Assembly: GCA_001412365.1 (NCBI GenBank)
Contig: LKUE01000308.1
Coordinates: 1 to 12,607, forward strand
DNA: 12,607 nucleotides
Origin: Desulfuromonas sp. SDB
Lineage (GTDB): Bacteria > SDB-A
Direction: 5' to 3'
Position 1 is the stretch's first letter. The number at the start of each line of letters is the position of its first letter. Positions 7,882 to 12,607 of the stretch are shown piece by piece. Both the position numbers and the translations under genes were made by a program. A model generated the notes under the pieces. The model saw nothing but the letters and a program-made list of their open reading frames with translations. It ran no database searches and was not told the origin of the DNA.

Positions 7882-8423
7882 TAACTATTTGTTGATGAAC
7901 CGGTTGAGCCAGAAGGACTCTGTTTATGTGCGCCTATATACAGTCTGCGGAATTGTTCGTTGTCAACTATAGCTTTATTTATCAAGAACAATGTTTCCAC
8001 ATTCTCATTGGCATTTTGGATGCGATCACATAATTCTTCAGCTAAAGCTTTTAAAAATTTGCCCATGGTGGAAGGATATTCTTCCATCATTGAATCTAAT
8101 AATTCTTTTCTAAATATTAAAGTAGTACACTTAGTCAGCGCTTTCACCGTAGCACTGCGGGGATGATCGGTGAGTAGAGCCATATCTCCTACAAATCCCC
8201 CCGGACCTAATTTCGCTAAAACCAGTAAAGTATCTTCCCTTTTCAGGATTACCTGTACTTCTCCGTCAATAATTATGTACATTTCATGACCGGTATTGCT
8301 TTCCTCAACTATGGTTTCCCCTTCATTAAATGTCTTTTCTTCTAATTGATTGGAGATGATATCAATTTCTGCTTCCGATAAATATTTAAAAATGGAGATA
8401 TTCTTAAGCACTTCAAATTTCAT
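7881..8423 (-). CDS. Stand-alone cyclic-nucleotide-binding domain protein
   Basis: This 180-residue cytosolic protein consists of one cNMP-binding beta-roll (about 7-120) plus helices and a Ser/Gly-rich tail (169-180). The phosphate-binding cassette is FVGDMALLTDHPRSATV (77-93). The conserved Arg89 is present, while the usual glutamate after Gly is Asp80, a conservative change seen in some family members. There is no Crp/Fnr helix-turn-helix, so this is not a transcription factor; it is a sensor or adaptor without an obvious enzymatic partner domain. The ATG follows GGGGAGG by 4 bases. It is the first protein gene of the unit, 18 bases after tRNA-Lys, and its stop overlaps the start of the next gene. 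It probably supplies a cyclic-nucleotide or second-messenger input to the kinase module. Confidence 0.85.
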   Translation of the reverse strand: MKFEVLKNISIFKYLSEAEIDIISNQLEEKTFNEGETIVEESNTGHEMYIIIDGEVQVILKREDTLLVLAKLGPGGFVGDMALLTDHPRSATVKALTKCTTLIFRKELLDSMMEEYPSTMGKFLKALAEELCDRIQNANENVETLFLINKAIVDNEQFRRLYIGAHKQSPSGSTGSSTNS

Positions 8424-8441
8424 ATTTCCTCCCCTGCATTA

Positions 8442-8514
8442 TGGGTCGCGTGGGAATCGAACCCACGACCCCCTGCTTAAAAGGCAGGTGCTCTACCTAT
8501 TGAGCTAGCGACCC
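8442..8514 (-). tRNA. tRNA-Lys (anticodon TTT)
   Basis: A 73-nt cloverleaf on the minus strand. The 7-bp acceptor stem is GGGTCGC with GCGACCC; the D arm is GCTC...GAGC with GG in the loop. The anticodon stem is CCTGC/GCAGG around loop CTTTTAA, giving anticodon TTT. The T arm is GTGGG/CCCAC around TTCGATT, and the discriminator is A. CCA is not encoded. It has its own good promoter and is followed after 18 bases by a protein-coding gene with no terminator between. Confidence 0.97.
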
Positions 8515-8526
8515 ATTTTAAGTGTG

Positions 8527-8544
8527 TAACTATATATATAGTTA
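8527..8544. repeat. 18-bp perfect palindrome over the -10 region
   Basis: The sequence taactatatatatagtta is identical to its reverse complement. It covers the -10 box of the tRNA-Lys operon promoter, so it could be an operator for a dimeric regulator. Alternatively it may simply reflect an AT-alternating -10 region with strong melting; alternating TA is self-complementary by nature, and only the outer taac/gtta arms add weight. Confidence 0.4.
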
Positions 8545-8562
8545 AATAAAATACCCTGTCAA
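8533..8562 (-). promoter_or_regulatory. Sigma-70-like promoter of the tRNA-Lys operon
   Basis: On the minus strand a perfect -35 box TTGACA (8557-8562) is followed, after a 16- or 18-base spacer, by TATATA (8535-8540 or 8533-8538). The predicted start is about 10 bases upstream of the mature tRNA 5' end at 8514. The -10 region lies inside an 18-bp palindrome. Confidence 0.8.
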
Positions 8563-8689
8563 TTAAAATGTATGAAAAGAAAGATTATATTCAAGTAATC
8601 CAGTTTATTCAACAATTTTTTAGAAAATAATAGTTTTTTTAAACCTTTGTCCGTTTTATTTCGTCATAACCATAAACAAAGGAGGAAAA

Positions 8690-9223
8690 ATGAAAAACTT
8701 GTTTAAAAAAATTAATAGTCTGAAAGCTGCTTTTCTGGTTGGATTATTTCTTGCCACTGCTGCCTATGCTCAACCTGCTCATGACCATTACCAGTCCCGG
8801 GGCGGACCGGACTCTCCCCCAGGACCGCCCCAGGGCAGATTTTTAGACCGGTTAGATCTTTCCGAGCAACAAAAAGAACAGGTGATGATCTTGATGGAAT
8901 ATCATCATGAACAAATGGAAATTTACCGTGAAAAAATCAGAGAAATTCATGAGGATTTAAAAGAACTACTTGCTGACCCTGAAGATCCCCAGGCAATTAA
9001 GTTAAAAATTATGGATATGGCTCAACTGGAAGGAGAGATGAAATCTCTCCGGGTTGATTTAATTTTCGATATTATGGAGCTTTTAACTGAAGATCAACTA
9101 GATAAACTGCCCGACAATTTTTTAATGAGGTTTTTACAACCCCAAGGTCCTCAACAGCACCAGAGCCCCCAACATCATGACCAAAGACCTCCCCAGGATC
9201 ATAATCACCGTCCTGATTTTTAA
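8690..9223 (+). CDS. Spy/CpxP-like periplasmic protein with LTxxQ motifs and His-rich tail
   Basis: The 177-residue precursor has a clear Sec signal peptide (KNLFKK start, hydrophobic core, AYA cleavage at about 27/28). The mature protein is helical with the two family motifs: LSEQQ (57-61) at the first helix and LTEDQ (132-136) near the last. Histidines cluster at H31-H33, H72-H73 and through the C-terminal tail (HHDQ, HNHRPDF), with Pro/Gln-rich linkers. Spy/CpxP/ZraP relatives are periplasmic chaperones or metal and envelope-stress modulators; the His tail favours metal binding. AAAGGAGG (8678-8685) sits 4 bases before ATG. It is a single-gene unit divergent from the tRNA operon and followed by its own terminator. 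No clear promoter was recognised in 8563-8677. Confidence 0.8.
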   Translation: MKNLFKKINSLKAAFLVGLFLATAAYAQPAHDHYQSRGGPDSPPGPPQGRFLDRLDLSEQQKEQVMILMEYHHEQMEIYREKIREIHEDLKELLADPEDPQAIKLKIMDMAQLEGEMKSLRVDLIFDIMELLTEDQLDKLPDNFLMRFLQPQGPQQHQSPQHHDQRPPQDHNHRPDF

Positions 9224-9241
9224 AAAATTTAAACAGAATAG

Positions 9242-9270
9242 AAAAAGGAGTTACCCAGTAACTCCTTTTT
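9242..9270 (+). terminator. Intrinsic terminator after the Spy-like gene
   Basis: Arms aaaaaggagttac (9242-9254) and gtaactccttttt (9258-9270) are a perfect 13-bp inverted repeat around a cca loop, followed by further Ts (tattttttc). It lies 18 bases after the Spy-like stop. The A-rich left arm makes it usable from the opposite side as well, so it may also terminate the lipoprotein transcript. Confidence 0.9.
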
Positions 9271-9374
9271 TATTTTTTCATGATTAAATAAAGTTTTTAT
9301 GCTGGTTTTGCCTTGTTGCTGACACCAGGTATCAGACGCTCGGTCAACTGCCACTTAATGTTCTGGTTGGCTTT

Positions 9375-9848
9375 TTATTCAATGGTTATAGACTGGATAG
9401 ACTTGCGCAATGAGGTCTCATACTCTGGAAAATCCTCTGCTGGAGTGACAAACGAGATCTCAATGAGTCTGTCCCCTTTGTGAATAAAAACCTTGATGGA
9501 CTTACTACCCGCATTTGGATATTCGATGACTGTTAGGATAGCGTCGAAGCCGCTTATTGATATAGTAGCGGTTGAAATCACTTTTCCGGAATTTGCTTCT
9601 GAAAGCTGCTGCACATATTCATCAAACGATTTTCCTTCCAAGGGCTCATCTAGGATAATACCGGTGTTTTCGCCCTTGAAACACATTCGCGGATTAGGTC
9701 TATCCACACTCCAACCGGAAGGAGCGTACATGGATATCCCTAGTTCAGGCGCTTCCATTTTTCCGTTACTTGCTGTACTTCCACCTCCACAGCCCATAAT
9801 AATCAACCCCAGGAAAATCAGAATCATCCTCAATGAATACTTTGTCAT
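9375..9848 (-). CDS. Small lipoprotein with PsbP/Mog1-like fold
   Basis: The 157-residue precursor has a type II signal peptide: basic start (TKYSLR), hydrophobic core and lipobox IIMGC with acylated Cys20, followed by a Gly/Ser linker. The mature region resembles the PsbP/DUF1795-like fold: LGISMYAPSGWSV near 37-50, an alternating strand core, VFIHKGDRLIEISFVTP, and a final helix with SLRKSIQSI. Such lipoproteins are common and mostly uncharacterised. AAAGGAG lies about 8 bases before the ATG. It is a monocistronic gene. Its base composition looks somewhat richer in GC than the surrounding DNA, which may indicate acquisition, but this was judged by eye. After its TAA the same frame continues for 25 sense codons to TAA 9297-9299. 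Confidence 0.75.
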   Translation of the reverse strand: MTKYSLRMILIFLGLIIMGCGGGSTASNGKMEAPELGISMYAPSGWSVDRPNPRMCFKGENTGIILDEPLEGKSFDEYVQQLSEANSGKVISTATISISGFDAILTVIEYPNAGSKSIKVFIHKGDRLIEISFVTPAEDFPEYETSLRKSIQSITIE

Positions 9849-10069
9849 TTTCCGTCTCCTTTCTGTCGTCGTTAAGACTAAAGGGCAGTGATAAAAGTAG
9901 TTGTGTTCAGAAAACAGTGCATAATTTTTTTAAAATTTTAATATTTAATTTACCAAAAGGGCATCAGAGAACCTAATATGGTCAAAGATTGACTTAACTT
10001 GACATATTGGTAAGACAGGTGGTCAAATTTCCTCAAAACAGTTTAGATCAAAACCAAAAGGAGGAAACA

Positions 10070-10345
10070 ATGACCACCCAAATGAAGACTTATTACTGAA
10101 AAATTGAAATTTTTCAGTCTAAAAAAGCAAACATTGCTAGAGCTAGCTGAATTCTTAAAAAATGTATCAGAAGCCTGCCGGATCTCCGGATGTTCCCGAC
10201 AACATTTTTATGACATCAAAAAGGCATATGAACAGGATGGACTTGAGGGATTAAAAGAGAAGAGCAGGAGAAAACCTTGTTTTAAGAATAGGGTTGCTCC
10301 AGAGGTAGAGGAAGCGATAGTGCAGATGGCTTATGAATATCCAGC
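10070..10345 (+). pseudogene. IS481-family transposase, 5' fragment (frameshifted, interrupted)
   Basis: ATG 10070 follows AAGGAGG and opens as MTTQMKTYY, then hits TGA at once. The continuing protein (LKFFSLKKQTLLELAEFL, then SEACRISGCSRQHFYDIKKAY) is one frame away from about 10104. A small indel near 10097-10104 therefore separates start and body. The body is the N-terminal helix-turn-helix region of an IS481-type transposase, including QDGLEGLKEKSRR. Coding sequence stops at AYEYPA (10345), where an IS256-family element is inserted. An apparent 88-residue reading frame from 10104 to 10370 ends in residues supplied by the IS256 end and is not a real gene. Confidence 0.85.
10338..10345 (+). 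repeat. Left copy of 8-bp target-site duplication (tatccagc)
   Basis: tatccagc is identical to 11877-11884 and directly abuts the left IS256 end. Eight-base duplications are typical of IS256-family insertion. Confidence 0.85.
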
Positions 10346-10369
10346 GGCACATGTCAAGAAAGTTGTGTA
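10346..10369 (+). repeat. Left terminal inverted repeat of the IS256 element
   Basis: Starts ggcacatgtc and ends gttgtgta (10362-10369). It matches the inverted right end over the terminal GG and the inner GTTGTGTA block, with a one-base length difference and several mismatches between them. Confidence 0.7.
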
Positions 10370-10404
10370 AGAAGATGAAGGATTCATACCGAGAACAGAC
10401 AAAA

Positions 10405-11742
10405 TTACCCGGCCATTTTATCAGCTAAAGAGTTCATTTCTTCCAATGCGGAATTAACATCGACATCTGAATTTGTAGAATAATTGATAAATTTTCCTCT
10501 ATGAATTTGCAGCAATTCATATTCATTCGCTTTAAAATAAGGATGCACCTTTTTCCATTTGCCTTTTTTCAGGCGATCCAGCTGCAAGATAATATTAATA
10601 CCCAGTATTTCTTCACTTTGAAAGAATCCATTAAGTCGGTTTCTAATGGTTTCAATTCTGCTGTTAAAATTTTCAGATACATTGGTGGTGTAGATGTATT
10701 TTCTAAGAGGTTCGGGGTATTTGAGAAAATTCAGATAATGGCATCTTTTTGTCCAGATCAGAGAAGAAAAATGTTTGTAATTATCTTTATAAGCAAGGAT
10801 TAGTTTTTCAAACTTTTCCAGGGCATGTTCATAATTACCAAGAGATTTTATGCTGTCAAAATTATTTTTAAATTCTTTTCCATCTTGTTTAGACATGTTT
10901 TTGGTTATGTTTCTTTTAAAATGAGTTATACAGAGCTGATGATCGGTATAGGGAAACATCTCTGAGATCGCGTCAATTAGTCCCGGGAAATCATCAGAGA
11001 CAATCAGAGATATGCGTTTTAAGCCCCTGGAGATCAAATCATTGAAGGTTTTAAGCCAATTGCCTTTGTTTTCTACACCGGTATGGATATAGAAGCCGTA
11101 GAGGTTTTTATTCCAGTTAATATCAATGCCAATAACCGTATAGATAGTAATGGTTTTTACTTTTCTTTGTTCTTTGTCCCTCATTTCAGTTCTGTATCCG
11201 TCAATATAGGCTACAAAAACATCAGCAGGTAATTCTTTTTGCACAAAGCAATAATACCTGTTTTTTAATTCTTCAATGATATTTTCAACTTCACTTTTAG
11301 AATATCCAAGACCCATTTCTTGCAACAATATCCTCAGTTTGGCAGGAGAATATCCATTGACAATCAAAGCTTCCAGCAAATTAGTATAACTCTGTTCACT
11401 TCTTTTATACTTCTCGGGCAATATAAAAGGTCGGAAGTTTAATTCTCTGGTCCTGGGTACATCCAATGATAATTTCCCCAGTGCGGTATCCAAATTTCTG
11501 GGGTAGAAGCCATGACCGAAATCAGGATTGTTCTTCAAAAATATCTCTCTATCCGAGATCATCATCTGGTTAATCAGATCCTGGAGCATGGACTTAAGAT
11601 TGGTTGAAACAAAGTTCTTAATTTTTACTTCATCCCCCATAGTTTCTTTGATAGAATTATCAATAGCTTCTTTTGCAATTTGTTCAACAAGAGATTTTTT
11701 CATGATGTCATTACTCCAGTTTAAAGGTTTTAAAAAATCCAT
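10405..11742 (-). CDS. IS256/Mutator-family transposase
   Basis: The 445-residue protein is full length. It shows the family's DDE layout: Asp181 (VAYIDGYRTEMRD), Asp250 (IVSDDFPGL), the CX2H motif at Cys271/His274 (QLCITHFKRN), and Glu357 in TTNVSENFNSRI. The N-terminal region contains the helical DNA-binding part with LEALIVNGYSPAKLR (123-137). No frameshift or premature stop is seen, so the element may be active. The first ATG (11740-11742) has only a weak AGGA about 12 bases upstream. Met14 (ATG 11701-11703) has GGAG about 10 bases ahead and may be the true start, giving 432 residues. Transcription runs opposite to the IS481 gene it interrupts. Confidence 0.93.
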   Translation of the reverse strand: MDFLKPLNWSNDIMKKSLVEQIAKEAIDNSIKETMGDEVKIKNFVSTNLKSMLQDLINQMMISDREIFLKNNPDFGHGFYPRNLDTALGKLSLDVPRTRELNFRPFILPEKYKRSEQSYTNLLEALIVNGYSPAKLRILLQEMGLGYSKSEVENIIEELKNRYYCFVQKELPADVFVAYIDGYRTEMRDKEQRKVKTITIYTVIGIDINWNKNLYGFYIHTGVENKGNWLKTFNDLISRGLKRISLIVSDDFPGLIDAISEMFPYTDHQLCITHFKRNITKNMSKQDGKEFKNNFDSIKSLGNYEHALEKFEKLILAYKDNYKHFSSLIWTKRCHYLNFLKYPEPLRKYIYTTNVSENFNSRIETIRNRLNGFFQSEEILGINIILQLDRLKKGKWKKVHPYFKANEYELLQIHRGKFINYSTNSDVDVNSALEEMNSLADKMAG

Positions 11743-11774
11743 GGTTATGATTAAAATCCTGGTTTAATGGCTGT

Positions 11775-11802
11775 CCCATCCGGAGGTCGCCCTCCGGATG
11801 GG
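11775..11802. repeat. GC-rich hairpin in the IS256 leader
   Basis: Arms cccatccggagg (11775-11786) and cctccggatggg (11791-11802) form a perfect 12-bp stem with a 4-base tcgc loop. It lies between the right end of the IS and the transposase start, about 33 bases upstream of the first ATG in the transposase direction. No T-run follows on either strand. A likely role is a barrier to expression from read-through transcripts, as leader structures do in several other ISs; this is inference. Confidence 0.7.
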
Positions 11803-11853
11803 ATATAACAATACTTCCACTCCATTATCTTTTAACAAATTAATCCAACTCCA

Positions 11854-11876
11854 TACACAACATTTATCTTAATCCC
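11854..11876 (-). repeat. Right terminal inverted repeat of the IS256 element
   Basis: Read on the minus strand it begins GGGATTAAGAT and ends GTTGTGTA at 11854-11861, mirroring the left end. It abuts the right tatccagc copy directly. Confidence 0.7.
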
Positions 11877-11884
11877 TATCCAGC
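11877..11884 (+). repeat. Right copy of 8-bp target-site duplication (tatccagc)
   Basis: Identical to 10338-10345. It is followed by ctatgggcag, which continues the interrupted IS481 codons (PAYGQ). Confidence 0.85.
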
Positions 11885-12607
11885 CTATGGGCAGATCAGG
11901 GCATCTAATGAGTAGGAGTGAGGTCAGTATGGCTCAGGCATGATCTGGAGACCTTTAAGAAGCGCCTGACGTCGTTAGAGGAGAAAGCATCCAAAGAAGG
12001 TATCGTTTTTACCAAGGAACAATTGATAGCTTTGGAAATGAAGAAAAAAGAAAAGGAATCTGACCCAAATATCATTGAAACGGAACATCCCGGTTATCTA
12101 ATTTCCCAGGATACATTTTATGTCGGCTATATCAAAGGAGTGGGCAGAATTTATCAGCAGACGGTTGTTGATACCTATGCCCAGATTGCCTTTGCCAAAG
12201 TCTATACCGCCAAAGTGCCTATCACTGCCGCTGATATCCTCAATGACCGGGTACTGCCATTCTTTAACAATCATGAAGTCCCCATACTGAGAGTATTAAC
12301 TGACCGAGGCACTGAATACTGTGGCAGATTGGACAAGCATCCTTACCAGATATTCTTACAGTTCTATGATATTGAACATACTAAAACCAGGGCAAGAAGA
12401 CCACAATCAAATGGCATATGCGAAGCTTTCCACAAGACTATATTGAATGAATTTTACAAAGTAGCATTCCGGAAAAAAGTATATTCCAACCTTGAACATC
12501 TACAGGAAGATTTTGACAACTGGCTAAATTACTATAACAATGATCGAACCCACCAGGGTAAGAGATGTGATGGAAAGACTCCTATGGATACTTTCCTGGA
12601 TAATCTG
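11877..12607 (+). pseudogene. IS481-family transposase, 3' fragment with intact DDE domain (runs off window)
   Basis: Codons 11877-11912 read YPAYGQIRASNE in the frame of the 5' fragment, then TAG. From 11915 a different frame stays open to the window edge, starting GVRSVWLRHDLETFKKRL. About ten to twelve codons normally found between these blocks (the KKG-x-SPG region) are missing, so a short deletion of non-triplet length caused the shift. The catalytic core is complete: Asp codon 12110-12112 (SQDTFYVG), Asp 12302-12304 (LTDRGTEYCG), Glu 12422-12424 (PQSNGICEAFHKTIL). The family C-terminal motif NDRTHQGKRCDGKTP is also present. The protein end lies beyond the window. The gene is dead because of the deletion, the upstream frameshift and the IS256 insertion. 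Confidence 0.88.

Larger units (their letters stand above)
629..8514 (-). other. Predicted nine-gene transcription unit led by tRNA-Lys
   Basis: All genes between the promoter at about 8533-8562 and 629 lie on the minus strand. Gaps in transcription order are 18 (tRNA to cNMP gene), -1, -8, 19, 1, 22, 9 and 13 bases. No intrinsic terminator or second promoter-sized gap is visible. The order is tRNA-Lys, cyclic-nucleotide-binding protein, envelope protein, PATAN histidine kinase, receiver-PATAN-roadblock regulator, roadblock-like protein, PorV-like protein, PATAN-winged helix protein, DUF1015. Tight packing and two coding overlaps are direct observations; co-transcription over the whole length is inferred. 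Confidence 0.75.
10346..11876 (-). mobile_element. IS256/Mutator-family insertion sequence, complete (1531 bp)
   Basis: The boundaries are defined by the tatccagc duplication on both sides and by imperfect terminal inverted repeats that start GG and share GTTGTGTA about 17 bases in. It contains one full-length transposase on the minus strand and a 28-base GC-rich hairpin between the transposase start and the right end. Length and duplication size fit the family. Removing it together with one tatccagc copy restores the codons for AYEYPAYGQIRASNE of the IS481 transposase, which confirms both edges to the base. Confidence 0.93.
10058..12607 (+). mobile_element. Degenerate IS481-family element, interrupted by IS256 and cut by the window edge
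   Basis: The element is recognised from its transposase gene, which begins after a strong AAGGAGG (10059-10065) and runs off the right edge. The left terminus is not fixed; IS481 elements usually begin with TGT, and the TGTGTT stretch starting at 9902 is a candidate. The right end is not in the window, so inverted repeats and target duplication cannot be checked. The 9849-10057 stretch holds no gene; it contains gtcaa-aga-ttgac (9981-9993) and a possible TTGACA (9999-10004) that could be part of the transposase promoter. Confidence 0.75.

Noticed and set aside
8590-8677. Promoter for the Spy-like gene
   Set aside because: Several AT-rich -10-like words exist, but none has a convincing -35 at proper spacing; the best pair would start transcription inside the Shine-Dalgarno.
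9300-9374. Possible integron attC-like site downstream of the lipoprotein gene (AGCCAAC, CAGTTGACCG)
   Set aside because: No matching GTTGGCT-type partner box and no convincing stem at the right spacing; the resemblance is limited to short words.
9493-9891. 132-residue plus-strand frame opposite the lipoprotein
   Set aside because: It is antisense to a gene with a clear lipobox and Shine-Dalgarno, has no family features and no ribosome site.
10104-10370. 88-residue open frame with a TTG start read as a small DNA-binding protein
   Set aside because: It is the frameshifted N-terminal part of the IS481 transposase. Its last eight residues come from the IS256 left end, and the true start and ribosome site are at 10070 in another frame.
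10501-10803. 100-residue plus-strand frame inside the IS256 transposase
   Set aside because: It is antisense to the catalytic region of an intact transposase and has no features of its own.
11775-11802. GC hairpin as a rho-independent terminator
   Set aside because: No T-run on the 3' side on either strand (gatataacaa on plus, acagccatt on minus).
1-12607. CRISPR array or other short-spaced repeats
   Set aside because: No repeated units of 20-40 bases with regular spacing were seen.

Overview
This is an AT-rich bacterial window of roughly 40% GC. It combines a PorV/PorQ-type outer-membrane protein, DUF4388 (PATAN) signalling proteins, roadblock-like domains, a carboxypeptidase-regulatory-like domain protein and strong AAGGAGG-type ribosome sites. 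This mix points to an uncultured lineage of the FCB group (Cloacimonadota, Marinimicrobia, Calditrichota, KSB1 or similar). That placement is an inference from gene content; the sequence cannot settle the phylum.

Layout. (1) At 1-451 on the + strand is the 3' end of an MNT-type nucleotidyltransferase antitoxin overlapping a complete HepT-type HEPN toxin. (2) From 8514 down to 629 on the - strand is one compact unit of nine genes. It starts with tRNA-Lys(UUU), driven by a good sigma-70-like promoter (TTGACA and TATATA, the latter inside an 18-bp palindrome). It continues through a stand-alone cyclic-nucleotide-binding protein, a beta-rich envelope protein with a CarboxypepD_reg-like domain, a cytosolic histidine kinase with an N-terminal PATAN domain, a response regulator (receiver, PATAN, roadblock-like domain), a second roadblock-like protein, a PorV/PorQ-like outer-membrane protein, a PATAN plus winged-helix protein with a charged tail, and a DUF1015 protein. 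Gaps run from -8 to +22 bases. (3) At 8690-9270 on the + strand is a Spy/CpxP-like His-rich periplasmic protein followed by a clean intrinsic terminator. (4) At 9375-9848 on the - strand is a small PsbP-like lipoprotein. (5) From about 10058 to the right edge is an IS481-family element whose transposase gene carries a 5' frameshift, an internal deletion, and an inserted, apparently intact IS256/Mutator-family element (10346-11876). The insertion is framed by an 8-bp target duplication (tatccagc). Removing the IS256 and one duplication copy restores the reading frame across the insertion point.

How it may work together. The main unit looks like a dedicated signalling module. Three separate proteins carry PATAN domains and two carry roadblock-like domains, which suggests a protein-interaction network in which kinase, response regulator and PATAN adaptor assemble. 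This network may be tied to an envelope process through the two exported proteins, with a cyclic-nucleotide input. The combination is the best candidate here for an undescribed system; its output is unknown. The right-hand part is a genomic scar of successive transpositions.
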